Source of the DNA: Leptospiraceae bacterium
GTDB taxonomy: Bacteria; Spirochaetota; Leptospiria; Leptospirales; Leptospiraceae
Assembly: GCA_016708435.1 (NCBI GenBank)
Contig: JADJFV010000015.1
Span: 39,278-103,277 of the forward strand
Direction of reading: 5' to 3'
Length of the DNA stretch: 64,000 bases
Part shown: positions 53,950 through 63,377 of the stretch, piece after piece
Layout of the letters: each line of letters begins with the position of its first letter
How positions within the stretch are numbered: the stretch's first letter is position 1
The notes under the pieces: generated by a model
Seen by the model: the letters and a program-made list of their open reading frames with translations, nothing else
The model's database searches: none
Told to the model about the DNA's origin: nothing
Made by a program: the position numbers and the translations under genes

Positions 53950-56900
53950 ATGAAAAAACCTTCCAAAGAAAAGAAGAAGAAAAATTCAGAGGAACCAAAA
54001 CAACAGGTAATTCTACCTACTTATTATGTAGCGATTGGTGCTTCTGCCGGTGGACTTGAGGCGATTGACATCTTTTTTTCTACAATGCCAGCTTTAAGTG
54101 GTTTAGCTTATGTGGTTATTCAGCATTTGTCGCCAGATTTCAAAAGTCTCATGGTTGAGCTACTCTCAAAAAAAACTGCGATGCCAGTGCATAGGGCTGA
54201 AGACAATATGCTTATTCTTCCAGACAATGTATATCTGATTCCACCTAAAAAAAATCTGAATATATTTCATGGAAAACTATTCCTTAGCGAGCAGGATCAT
54301 TCTAAAGGAGTCAACCTTCCGATCGATGTATTTTTTAAATCCTTGGCAGAAGACCAAGGAGAAAAATCTATTGGAATCGTTCTTTCTGGAACTGGAAGTG
54401 ATGGAACTCGTGGTTTAAGAGTCATAAAAGAATTAGGTGGAATGGTCATGGTGCAGAAAGAAGATACTGCCAAGTTTGACGGGATGCCGCGAGCTGCAAT
54501 TTCTACTGGTCTGGCTGATTTTATTTTGCCTCCAGAGGATATGCCAGGACAATTAGTTTCTTTCTCCAAGCATCCATACGCTACAAAATCCGTTCGTTCG
54601 GAAACACTGTTAAGTGAAGAAGAAGGTCTCACCAGAATTTTTTCTCTCTTAAGAGAAAAGTGTAGAGTTGATTTTACTTTTTATAAGCCAAGCACGATCA
54701 CCAGAAGAATTGAAAGAAGAATGAGCATTTCGCAAACCAATGATCTTAAAGAATACATCGAGTATTTGGTACGTTATCCGGGAGAAGTAAATTCATTATA
54801 CCGTGAACTACTAATTGGAGTTACTAGTTTTTTTAGAGACCAAGAGGTATTTGATTTTCTTTATTCTAAGTGTATGCAAAAAATTTTACAGTCTACTCCC
54901 AATAAAGAAATCAGATTTTGGGTAGCTGCTTGCTCTACCGGAGAAGAAGCATATAGCCTAGCAATGCTTGCACGAGAATGCATGGAAGAGATGAAGCAAA
55001 CTTTTGATGTGAAAATTTTTGCCACTGATATAGACAAAGATGCTATTCATTTTGCGGCTAACGGTATTTATCCTGAAAGTATAACTGCTGACTTGTCTCC
55101 AAAATTATTGTCCAAGTATTTCTACAAGAAGGATGATAATTTTCAAGTAGCGCGAAACATTAGGGAAATGGTTGTTTTTGCACAACATAATTTAATCAAG
55201 GATCCTCCCTTCACAAATATTTCTCTGTTGAGTTGTAGGAATGTCCTAATTTATTTGCAGCCAATTCTGCAAAAGAAAGTCTTTGAATTCTTTAACTTTT
55301 CCTTGAATCCAGAGGGAGTCTTGATGCTAGGCACGAGTGAATCGACTAGCGAAATGAGTGATTTTTTTGAAACTTTAGATATTAAATTCAAAATATATCG
55401 TTCCAAAGGAAAGGTAAAGCCATTAACAGATAATTCTCCCTTATTTCAACCAACTGATACAAGAATGAGGGAAATGAAAAACCAAGCAACTGGCACAAGG
55501 CGTTTTCTCAGATCCTCGGAGGATGAGCGAGTATTGGAGCGATTCTTTCAAACGGTGTCTAAAGACTATTTGCCGCTATCCGTTATCGTCAATGAGCAAA
55601 TGGAGGTTATCCACACATTAGGAGATCCACAAGATTATTTTAAAGTGCCTTCTGGAAAGCTCACCAATGATATTTCCAAAATGGCAATCAAGGAGTTGTC
55701 TGTTCCTATTACTACAGGGATTCAGAAAGTATTTCGACAACACCAAGAAGTCAGATTTTCAAATATAAAAGTCAGACAAAATAATATTGAAACATTTATT
55801 AATCTGCGAATTATACCATTATCCTTAAAGAAAGGACAAGAAGAATTAGTTACTATTCTAATCGGAGAAACTAAAAAAATTGATGTCTCAGAAATAAATC
55901 CTGCCATTCAATCTTTTGATTTATCCAAAGAAGCAGAAGAGCATTTACGGGATTTGGAGCAAGAATTACAATTCACGAGAGAAAATTTACAAGCAACCAT
56001 TGAAGAACTAGAAACGACCAATGAAGAACTACAAGCGACTAACGAAGAGTTACTCGCAAGTAATGAAGAACTACAATCTACAAATGAAGAATTGCAATCT
56101 ACAAACGAAGAACTCTTTACAGTGAACGCTGAGTTTCAAGGCAAAATCATTGAATTAACTGAACTGCACAATGACATTCAGAATATCATTAGCACTTCTC
56201 ATATCAGTCAGTTGCTTTTGGATGAAAATCTTGAAGTGAGAAGATTTTCGCCTAACGTATCTTCTATCTTAAAACTACTCAGCAATGATATTGGGCGACC
56301 GATAACGCATATACCAAATTATCTGGTAGACTTTGACTTGATTAGAGCAATTAGAGAAACACAAAGAACGACAATGCATTCCGAAAGAGAAGTCAAGACG
56401 CACGATGGAAGCTCGTATCTGCTCCGAATTGATCCGTATGTTATCGGACCAAAGTCTTTTTCTGGAATAATTATTTCTTTTGTAAATGTTACAGAAATTA
56501 TCAAATCAAGAGATGCACTAAATAATTTGGAAATTCGTTTTCAAACTTTATTCAAAACAATGGAACTAGGCGTTGTATACCATAATAGCATGGGACAAAT
56601 AATTTCAGCCAATCCGGCAGCAGAGAAAATACTAGGAATGTCCTTTGAGCAAATGAAAGGGAAAGTCTCTACCGAACAGAGCTGGCGAGTCATTCGAGAA
56701 GATGGGTCTGATTTCATTGGAGAAGAGCATCCAGCAATGATTGCACTGAAAACAGGAAAAACGGTTAAAAATGTAACAATGGGAGTTTATAATCCCAATC
56801 ATCAGTCTTATGCTTGGATCAATGTTTCTGCTACTCCATTATTTGAAGAAGGAAACTCTACTCCTTTTCAGGTGTATGCAGTTTTTAATGATATAACAGA

Positions 56901-57333
56901 GCGTTTATCTGTAGAGTCTAAGCTTAGGGACAATATCACTATGCTGAATCTGGCAATGGATACAGCAAATATGGCTTGGTGGGAATTGGATTTGACTACT
57001 GGTTTTATTGTTTTCAGTAAGCGAAAAGCGGAAATGCTTGATTATCCGCCGGAGACATTTAAACTTTATTCAGATTTTATGAATTTAGTTCATCCGGATG
57101 ATTACGAACCGACCATGGCTGCTATGCGAAGTCATATAGATGGGAAGGCGGATAAATACACAGCAGAATACAGGATACGGACAAGAACTGGTGGTTACAA
57201 ATGGTTTCGTGATACAGGTGCTATTGTAAAAAGAGATTCAAATAAAAAACCAGTGAAAGTAGTTGGACTGGTTATTGACGTGACTAGACAAAAAGAAATA
57301 ATTGCAACGCAAGAAGGACAAGAAAGTCACTAG
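53950..57333 (+). CDS. CheB-CheR-PAS fusion protein
   Basis: 1127 aa. Residues ~25-210 form a CheB methylesterase with all catalytic residues (GASAGG Ser, VIQHLSPDF His, SGTGSDGTRG Asp) but no receiver domain. Residues ~220-480 are a CheR methyltransferase (TITRRIERRM, FWVAACSTGEEAYSLAML, NVLIYL). A long coiled coil (TIEELETTNEELQATNEELL repeats) follows, then three PAS domains. Such fusions both methylate and demethylate receptors or feed alternative two-component systems. It is followed 26 bases later by a PAS histidine kinase, a likely partner, and no other che gene except the MCP at 40.7 kb lies in the window. Confidence 0.94.
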   Translation: MKKPSKEKKKKNSEEPKQQVILPTYYVAIGASAGGLEAIDIFFSTMPALSGLAYVVIQHLSPDFKSLMVELLSKKTAMPVHRAEDNMLILPDNVYLIPPKKNLNIFHGKLFLSEQDHSKGVNLPIDVFFKSLAEDQGEKSIGIVLSGTGSDGTRGLRVIKELGGMVMVQKEDTAKFDGMPRAAISTGLADFILPPEDMPGQLVSFSKHPYATKSVRSETLLSEEEGLTRIFSLLREKCRVDFTFYKPSTITRRIERRMSISQTNDLKEYIEYLVRYPGEVNSLYRELLIGVTSFFRDQEVFDFLYSKCMQKILQSTPNKEIRFWVAACSTGEEAYSLAMLARECMEEMKQTFDVKIFATDIDKDAIHFAANGIYPESITADLSPKLLSKYFYKKDDNFQVARNIREMVVFAQHNLIKDPPFTNISLLSCRNVLIYLQPILQKKVFEFFNFSLNPEGVLMLGTSESTSEMSDFFETLDIKFKIYRSKGKVKPLTDNSPLFQPTDTRMREMKNQATGTRRFLRSSEDERVLERFFQTVSKDYLPLSVIVNEQMEVIHTLGDPQDYFKVPSGKLTNDISKMAIKELSVPITTGIQKVFRQHQEVRFSNIKVRQNNIETFINLRIIPLSLKKGQEELVTILIGETKKIDVSEINPAIQSFDLSKEAEEHLRDLEQELQFTRENLQATIEELETTNEELQATNEELLASNEELQSTNEELQSTNEELFTVNAEFQGKIIELTELHNDIQNIISTSHISQLLLDENLEVRRFSPNVSSILKLLSNDIGRPITHIPNYLVDFDLIRAIRETQRTTMHSEREVKTHDGSSYLLRIDPYVIGPKSFSGIIISFVNVTEIIKSRDALNNLEIRFQTLFKTMELGVVYHNSMGQIISANPAAEKILGMSFEQMKGKVSTEQSWRVIREDGSDFIGEEHPAMIALKTGKTVKNVTMGVYNPNHQSYAWINVSATPLFEEGNSTPFQVYAVFNDITERLSVESKLRDNITMLNLAMDTANMAWWELDLTTGFIVFSKRKAEMLDYPPETFKLYSDFMNLVHPDDYEPTMAAMRSHIDGKADKYTAEYRIRTRTGGYKWFRDTGAIVKRDSNKKPVKVVGLVIDVTRQKEIIATQEGQESH

Positions 57334-57359
57334 AGTCGAGCGACAAAGGAGGTTTAACG

Positions 57360-59774
57360 ATGAACGAAAGATTTAAAGAACTACGGGATCAAGCGGAAAT
57401 GGTTTTAAAAAATAGTAACAGCCCAAATTCAGACACTATTGTAAATGATTTCCATAAAATCATCCATGATCTACGGGTTTATCAGATTGAGTTAGAACTC
57501 CAAAATGAAGAACTCAGAAATACTCAAACACAATTGGAAAATTCCAAAAATAGTTATGCAGAGCTTTACAATCAGTCGCCCGCTGGATACGTCACCCTGG
57601 ATCAAAACAGTATTATCCTCCAAGCAAATCAAACATTTATGAATATGGTTGATAAAGATTCATCGGAAGTTTTCAATGTGAGCTTTGCAGATTTTCTGGA
57701 TAACGAAGATCGTTCCGTTTTTTTAGCTAGGTTTAATGCTTTTTTTAGAAGTCCGACTGAAAAAAATATGGAATTAAAATTAGAAAGAAAAGGTGGCAAG
57801 ACTGTTTTTATTAAAGTTACTGGAAATTTATTGATTGAAGCTAAACCTAAATCCAAAGAGGAAGTGACGATTTCAAAATTATTTTTAATCGTTATGGATA
57901 TCACAAGTGAGAAAGAAGCTGAAAGACAATTAGTCGAAAGCGAAAACAACTATCGCACTCTTGCCAACTCTGGATCAGCACTAATCTGGAGTTCAGGAAA
58001 AAATAAACTTTATAATTATTTTAATGATGTATGGCTGAAATTTACGGGCAGAACTTTAGAACAGGAAAATGGAAATGGCTGGACTCAAGGAATTCATCCT
58101 GAAGATTTAGATAGATGCATTTCTATTTACACGAATGCATTTGAACAAAGAGAAAGTTTTAGCATGGAATTCAGATTGCGCCGCCAGGATGGAGAATACC
58201 GATGGATGCTAGATGAAGCACGTCCTAGATTCAATTCCCAAGGGGATTTCATTGGATATATTGGTTATTGTTTTGATATCACGAAAAGAAAAGAAACAGA
58301 GCTTGCGCTAAAAGAAAGAAACAAAGAACTCTCTTGTTTGTCTGCTGTTCGGTTTCAAATGCAAGAAAATATTTCCATAGATGAATTCTGTGAAAAAATT
58401 TTGAAACTCATAACACCTGCGATGCAGTTTCCTGAAATTACCTACCCGATGATTGAACTAAAGGGTAAGATTTATTCACACGGTAGATCGGACAAATTGC
58501 TAACGCAGTATTTACAATCTGAAATTAAAATAGGTAAGGATGTAATTGGCCACTTGCGGGTGTATTACTCAGATTATAGCCCATTTATTTTACCAGAAGA
58601 ACAAGAGCTAGTAGATAGTGTAGCCAATGCGATTCAAGTTTTTATTGCAAGAAAAAAAACAGACCAAACTCTTCTGGAATACAATACGAGACTAACACTC
58701 GGTATGCGCGTAGCAAACATGGCATGGTGGGAAATGGATCTAGTGACAGGCTTTGTTTCTTTCGATAAAAAGAAAGCGGAAATGCTTGATTATCCCCCAG
58801 AAAGATTTAAGCATTATAAAGATTTTACGGACTTGCTACATCCGGAGGATTATACGAAAGCAATGAATGCAATGTTGGAACATATGAATGGGCAATTGGA
58901 TAGATATGAAGTAGAGTATAGAATTTTATCTAGATCAGGTGAATACAAATGGTTTCTGGATATTGGGTCAATCGTGAAATGGGATTCATTTGGAAAACCG
59001 CTAACTGTCATAGGTCTTGTGATGAATATTACAGACAGAAAGAATGCAGAAACGAAACTAATAGAGCTGAACGCGACGAAGGATAAATTCTTTTCGATAT
59101 TAGCACATGATCTAAAAGGACCGATTGGAAGTTTGCATTCTTCTTTTGATTATTTAGCCAGTATTGATGATGATTCAACGGGTGAACAATTCAAACGGTT
59201 TCTTCCCTTGCTTAAGGAATCAACAGAATCAATTTCAACTCTTCTAGAAAACCTACTCGTCTGGGCGCGATCTCAAAAAGGGGATATTCCCTATAATCCA
59301 TCTAGGTATAATTTCAATAATATAATTCGCTCTAATATGCAATTATTCTTAACTACTGCAAAAAGAAAGAATGTCATTTTAGCAAGTAAATTAGAAAAAG
59401 AATTTTATTCCTTTTTTGATATGGATATGATCACCACTGTGATTAGAAATTTAATCAACAACGCATTGAAATATACAAGAGAAAATGACACAATTCTAGT
59501 TTCAGTTCAGGAACTTGAAAATAAATTGGAAGTAAGTGTTGAGGATTCAGGAATAGGAATGAGGCAATCAACCCTAGAAACCTTGTTCCGAATCGATGTA
59601 AGACATCATAGTATTGCTGGAACGAGTGGAGAGAAAGGCACTGGACTTGGTCTTATTCTTTGCAAAGAATTTTTAGACAAGCACAATGAAAAAATCTGGG
59701 TAACCTCTGAGCTTGGTAAAGGAAGCAAATTTACATTTACCCTTCCGAAGGCCACCTTAGTCGCAAATCCATAG
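57360..59774 (+). CDS. Multi-PAS sensor histidine kinase
   Basis: 804 aa, soluble. A helical N-terminus, then three PAS domains (around residues 70, 200 and 435) separated by a GAF-like stretch, then HisKA (FFSILAHDLKGPIGSL) and HATPase (NLINNALKYTREND, DSGIGM, GTGLGLILCKEF). A strong AAAGGAGG site precedes the ATG. Its third PAS (MAWWEMDLVTGFVSFDKKKA) is a near-duplicate of the last PAS of the CheB-CheR protein just upstream, which supports a joint pathway and local duplication. Confidence 0.93.
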   Translation: MNERFKELRDQAEMVLKNSNSPNSDTIVNDFHKIIHDLRVYQIELELQNEELRNTQTQLENSKNSYAELYNQSPAGYVTLDQNSIILQANQTFMNMVDKDSSEVFNVSFADFLDNEDRSVFLARFNAFFRSPTEKNMELKLERKGGKTVFIKVTGNLLIEAKPKSKEEVTISKLFLIVMDITSEKEAERQLVESENNYRTLANSGSALIWSSGKNKLYNYFNDVWLKFTGRTLEQENGNGWTQGIHPEDLDRCISIYTNAFEQRESFSMEFRLRRQDGEYRWMLDEARPRFNSQGDFIGYIGYCFDITKRKETELALKERNKELSCLSAVRFQMQENISIDEFCEKILKLITPAMQFPEITYPMIELKGKIYSHGRSDKLLTQYLQSEIKIGKDVIGHLRVYYSDYSPFILPEEQELVDSVANAIQVFIARKKTDQTLLEYNTRLTLGMRVANMAWWEMDLVTGFVSFDKKKAEMLDYPPERFKHYKDFTDLLHPEDYTKAMNAMLEHMNGQLDRYEVEYRILSRSGEYKWFLDIGSIVKWDSFGKPLTVIGLVMNITDRKNAETKLIELNATKDKFFSILAHDLKGPIGSLHSSFDYLASIDDDSTGEQFKRFLPLLKESTESISTLLENLLVWARSQKGDIPYNPSRYNFNNIIRSNMQLFLTTAKRKNVILASKLEKEFYSFFDMDMITTVIRNLINNALKYTRENDTILVSVQELENKLEVSVEDSGIGMRQSTLETLFRIDVRHHSIAGTSGEKGTGLGLILCKEFLDKHNEKIWVTSELGKGSKFTFTLPKATLVANP

Positions 59775-59862
59775 CAACTATTTCAAAAGCTATTCGAGTA
59801 TGTCCTAGAAGAGACTTGACAAGGCTTCGGTATATTGGATAAAGTCTTGGAAAGATTACGAT

Positions 59863-60240
59863 ATGAAAGCGTTTTTAGCAAAGTCAGTCAATAGCCTAGT
59901 TATAGCCTGATTTATTATATCTTTTGTTCTTAGCCTTTCTATTATTCCGTTTTCTCAGGCGAAGGCATTTCAGAAACCGACAAAGTCTTCGAATGCTTTT
60001 CAGACCTTTCGTTCTCAGGTTTATGCTACTGAATACAATTTGTCCTCTTTTATTTATACAGGGGAAGACTATCGCTTTAATCAGTTAGAAGAAAATCGAA
60101 GTTATTTACAATTTCTTACCTTCACAATCCCGTATTCCAATCCATTCCATCATTATTTTAAAAATAACCGTGTTGCTCGTAATCTTTTCTCTTCTCTCAA
60201 TTACAAACTCTACTCAATACCTCCACCCTGTTGTAGCTGA
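59863..60240 (+). pseudogene. Exported small protein with in-frame TGA
   Basis: The ATG at 59863 opens MKAFLAKSVNSLVIA, then TGA (59908-59910), then FIISFVLSLSIIPFSQAKA and 91 further residues in the same frame to TGA at 60240 (ends PPPCCS). Replacing the TGA by a sense codon such as TGG gives a normal 125-aa protein with a complete signal peptide. It is therefore a gene broken by one nonsense change, or a miscall. The mature part (SFIYTGEDYRFNQLEENRSY) is unfamiliar. Confidence 0.6.
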
Positions 60241-60337
60241 TGATCCATTTCTTTTCTTAAGAGACAGCTTTGAACTTCTTGGCTGTCTAGTCTCTAATTC
60301 AATAAAAATTTTAAATTAAAAGGGTTATTCATTATGT

Positions 60338-60511
60338 TTTCTTTCTAGTAATCTGCATCCAACTTCTCGATAATTCTATCTTCTCCTATCCAACAAACGA
60401 AAGTGCGGGAACACTAGGAAGTGTTTAGACCGAACACATTTTTTCGAATTAGAAAAGTGGACTTTCGTCTCTTTCAAAGAAAGGTGTTATGGATTGGTCG
60501 GGGGAAATTTA
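60338..60511. repeat. R1 element, copy e
   Basis: Well-conserved ends (CTTTCTAGTAATCTGCATCC, AGTGGACTTTCGTCTCTTTC, AGAAAGGTGTTATGG). The middle is replaced by ~60 other bases that include a perfect hairpin (AACACT-AGGA-AGTGTT). Together with copy f it brackets a high-GC module. Confidence 0.85.
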
Positions 60512-60624
60512 TAACCTGTAATTCCGCCTTTGTTCGTTTTTGCACAGAACTAGGTGTCCTTCACTTCCTTCAGCGTAGTGCAGAGACTGTTCTGACACGA
60601 CTGCAGTTATGTCAAGAGGCATCT
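60512..60624. other. Left margin of the high-GC module
   Basis: About 110 bases with composition like the following two genes and unlike the DNA to the left of R1. A spurious reading frame crosses it. I see no feature I can name. Confidence 0.4.
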
Positions 60625-61623
60625 TCAGAAGTGCACTGTCAGACCGCCCTCAAAAGCAAGGCCTGATTTTCTTTCTGCATTCGGGGTATATTCAGGCACG
60701 GCAGTTAAATAAGTATTGATTCTGCCCGGCTCCTTTTTTTGGTTTTCCACAATCAACAAACCCTTTTCCCAGGCGAATCCATTGTAAATAATATGAACCA
60801 TCTGCACTCCGTAAAATACAGCTAGTGCAAACAATGCACCATTGTACTGATCCACTTTGTGCTGGTCTGCAGTAAAGGCTTTGGCATTGGCAGAAACACC
60901 GTAAGCAATGCGGAGATCAGCATTTATCGTACTCGGGACAGCAGCCAGCATAAAATTGAACTCTGCATCTCTATGATTTTCCGTTTTTGCAGAAAGTGCC
61001 TGCTTGCGCCTTTCATAAACTGTCAATAGAAGCGCAACTGCTCCTCCTGAATACAATACCCCGAACCAAGGCCGTTCGAGGTAAAAATGTCCCCAGCCGG
61101 GAAGAACCATAGAGCGCCAAGCAAAATCTTTGTAAGAGATAGGTTCGTCCTTGGGTTTCTCCATTTGGCCTTTTGCGACCAATTCACGAAGGGCTGCGGC
61201 TCTGTCAGCAGCCGCACGGGCTTCCTCTTCCTCTTCCTTGCGGATTTTGGCAGCAAGCTCTTCTTCACGTCTCTTCCGTTCTTTAGCTTCCTGGATATTT
61301 CTAATCTGATCCTGTTCCAGTGTTATAGCAGCTTTCTTTTTTCGCTGTGCTTCAAGTGCCTGCGCTTTCTGTTCAGCAGTAAAGGGAGTATTTTGAATTC
61401 TGACGATGCTTGCCTTGGGTATACTTTGATTCCCTTTAACCGTGGTCACAAAAACAGCATCTGCACTGATCTTTGAAACACGTCCCAGGACAATGGAACC
61501 GTTTTTCAGAAGAATTTCCTCCGCCTGTGCTTGAGCAAAAACCGACGTCAGAATGACGCCGCAGAAAAGCAGCAACAGGCGCGACTGTCTGATGCCGAAG
61601 TATTGGTTTAATCTTTTGTGCAT
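60625..61623 (-). CDS. Exported Ala/Lys/Glu-rich membrane-anchored protein
   Basis: 332 aa from the ATG at 61623 (GGAG 9 bases upstream), following a signal peptide (ILTSVFAQAQA). A short beta unit (ILLKNGSIVLGRVSKISADAVFV) resembles a beta-barrel motif of spirochaete envelope proteins. A charged, Ala/Glu/Arg-rich helical segment follows. A conserved-looking motif (DFAWRSMVLPGWGHFYLERP) with two membrane helices then resembles DUF5683-type domains. Base composition is clearly richer in G+C than neighbouring genes. Function unknown. It starts 23 bases downstream of the DUF1566 gene. Confidence 0.7.
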   Translation of the reverse strand: MHKRLNQYFGIRQSRLLLLFCGVILTSVFAQAQAEEILLKNGSIVLGRVSKISADAVFVTTVKGNQSIPKASIVRIQNTPFTAEQKAQALEAQRKKKAAITLEQDQIRNIQEAKERKRREEELAAKIRKEEEEEARAAADRAAALRELVAKGQMEKPKDEPISYKDFAWRSMVLPGWGHFYLERPWFGVLYSGGAVALLLTVYERRKQALSAKTENHRDAEFNFMLAAVPSTINADLRIAYGVSANAKAFTADQHKVDQYNGALFALAVFYGVQMVHIIYNGFAWEKGLLIVENQKKEPGRINTYLTAVPEYTPNAERKSGLAFEGGLTVHF

Positions 61624-61646
61624 ATTGTATTTCTCCTTTATCATTA

Positions 61647-62930
61647 CTATGGCCCTGAAACACATCGTAAACCAAAAGTGACAACAAATGTCTTACCGCG
61701 TGTCCGTGCAAAACCGTTGGAGAAATCCACAGTCCATGCACTATTAGGACCGGATAAGGCTGAGGTAGAAGACCAGCAGTCGGAATTTCCCAGGTTGGGA
61801 AAGTATGTTAAATTAATATAAGGACCAAGTTGACTGTCTACAATTAAATTCTTCAGTTCATTGACATCCGGCAGCCGCCAGTTTGTCTTTCCTGCAAAAC
61901 TCAGGTTCTCACAATACGCAATCGCATCCGACCAATATATGGAATTCGCAGTTCCAGAACAGTCCAATGCATTCTGTCCAGCCAAGCATTTTTGCCACAA
62001 AAGTCCTGTTGGACTTTCCGTAACTGTTCCATCTCCGTTGTCTGTTAAAGTCTGTGTGTTCGAGGCAGTTCCTGATACACAGCGTACATTATAAGTGCCC
62101 GTTGTTTTTAGACCGAAAAAATCACCGCCGGAAGAGGAAACCATGTAGTACGCATTAGTGGTCAAAGCAGCTCTTACCGTAGAAGACCAATAGTTGTTAG
62201 AAACAGTTCCCGGAAAATACGTTGCATCAAAAGCAGGATTGTTCCCATAATTGGGCAAAGTTCTTAACTCTTTGATTGTCGGCAGACGCCAATCTGTTCT
62301 GCCTGCATAGCCGGCACCACTGTTCAACGGAGTACAGGCAGAAACTGCTGCAGTCCAGGTATACGTTGAAGCTGTGCCCGTACCGCAATTTGACCCACTC
62401 AGTCCTTCCGAGCAGGTTTTCCACACAAGACTTGTTATCTTGTCAGTTGTGATATAATCAGATGTTCCCGTCAGCGTCGGTCCAGTAAAACTGCGCGAAT
62501 AAGGTTTTCTCAGGTAATGAGAATCCTGACCATAGGGAAAATTAAAATTTCCGACAGTGTACGTTTGCGTACAATTTGTATCTAAAGTCCAAGTTGTGCC
62601 ATTAGCATAAAAGCATTGTGTTTGACCGGTGTATGAGATCCCGCTGGTTCCGGTGCTAGTTCCACTGCTGGTTCCGGCACTGGTTCCGCTGCCTGCCCTG
62701 CCTGAATTCAGAAGAAAACTGGCAAGCAGAGCTGCAGGATTCTTCGAGGTATCGAGAATGCTAGGTTCGAGACGAATGCAGGACGTGAAGATGAGTGCAA
62801 GTATGGGGATCAGCGGGACAAAAAATCTTTGAAAAATAAAGAAGGTTCTGATACGAAACAAGGATGATGATTCTGCAGACCTGTGCCGGAGTCTTTTGTT
62901 GAATTTGACATTTGGATAAAAAATCATCAT
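61647..62930 (-). CDS. DUF1566 (Lcl) lipoprotein
   Basis: 427 aa. A long N-terminus leads to a lipobox-like ILALIFTSC. A low-complexity stretch alternates GTS with Ala/Ser/Thr (GTSAGTSSGTSTGTSG). Two DUF1566/Lcl C-terminal domains follow, each with WRLP and WSST motifs (TDWRLPTIKELRTLPNY, NYWSSTVRA; TNWRLPDVNELKNLI, DCWSSTSAL). DUF1566 proteins are abundant lipoproteins in Leptospira; their role is not established. G+C is high, as in the gene downstream. The start is the first of several possibilities. Confidence 0.85.
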   Translation of the reverse strand: MMIFYPNVKFNKRLRHRSAESSSLFRIRTFFIFQRFFVPLIPILALIFTSCIRLEPSILDTSKNPAALLASFLLNSGRAGSGTSAGTSSGTSTGTSGISYTGQTQCFYANGTTWTLDTNCTQTYTVGNFNFPYGQDSHYLRKPYSRSFTGPTLTGTSDYITTDKITSLVWKTCSEGLSGSNCGTGTASTYTWTAAVSACTPLNSGAGYAGRTDWRLPTIKELRTLPNYGNNPAFDATYFPGTVSNNYWSSTVRAALTTNAYYMVSSSGGDFFGLKTTGTYNVRCVSGTASNTQTLTDNGDGTVTESPTGLLWQKCLAGQNALDCSGTANSIYWSDAIAYCENLSFAGKTNWRLPDVNELKNLIVDSQLGPYINLTYFPNLGNSDCWSSTSALSGPNSAWTVDFSNGFARTRGKTFVVTFGLRCVSGP

Positions 62931-63090
62931 GCACAGCCTCCCGTTTTTTTAAGGATCAAGCAAAACAAAATATTTATTTTCATTATGATCTTCCTAAAAT
63001 CCCTATATTCTCAAAATAAAGATAAATTTCCAGAAAATAATCCGAGAACGGATACATAAAAAGAGTTTTTTATTGTCTTTTGATTAATCT

Positions 63091-63230
63091 TGTCTTTCTA
63101 GTAATCTGCAACCAACTCTCTCGATAATTCTATCTCCTTCTACTCCCACAAAGTTAAAAGTATAAAGCAAAAGTGGACTTTCGTCTCTTTCGTAGAAAGG
63201 TGTTATAAACTAAACGGGGTAAAATTTTTT
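63091..63230. repeat. R1 element, copy f (most complete)
   Basis: Contains all the recognised blocks: CTTTCTAGTAATCTGCAACC, TCGATAATTCTATCTCC, AAAAGTATAAAGCAAAAGTG, GACTTTCGTCTCTTTCGTAG, AAAGGTGTTATAAACTAAAC, GGGGTAAAATTTTTT. CTTTCTA near the left can pair with TAGAAAG near the right, and two small hairpins lie between. Confidence 0.9.
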
Positions 63231-63377
63231 AAAAAGATCTAAAAAACTTTCAATTGTAGACAAATTAATTATATATTTTAATTTTGACCAATAAAGCTAG
63301 AAGCCTATTCTAAGCTTTTTCGATAGAAGTATTTTTCCTTATTTTACAATTCCATGATACCATCAATTTTACAGCTT

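Noticed and set aside
60421..60666. Plus-strand 81-aa reading frame
   Set aside because: Crosses R1 copy e and the end of an opposing gene; no support as a gene.
40473..63230. R1 as a canonical integron attC array
   Set aside because: GTTGGAT-like cores and uniform orientation are suggestive, but the matching RYYYAAC arm, short spacing and L-box pairing are not convincing. Blocks contain several genes on both strands and no integrase is seen. Kept only as a hypothesis.
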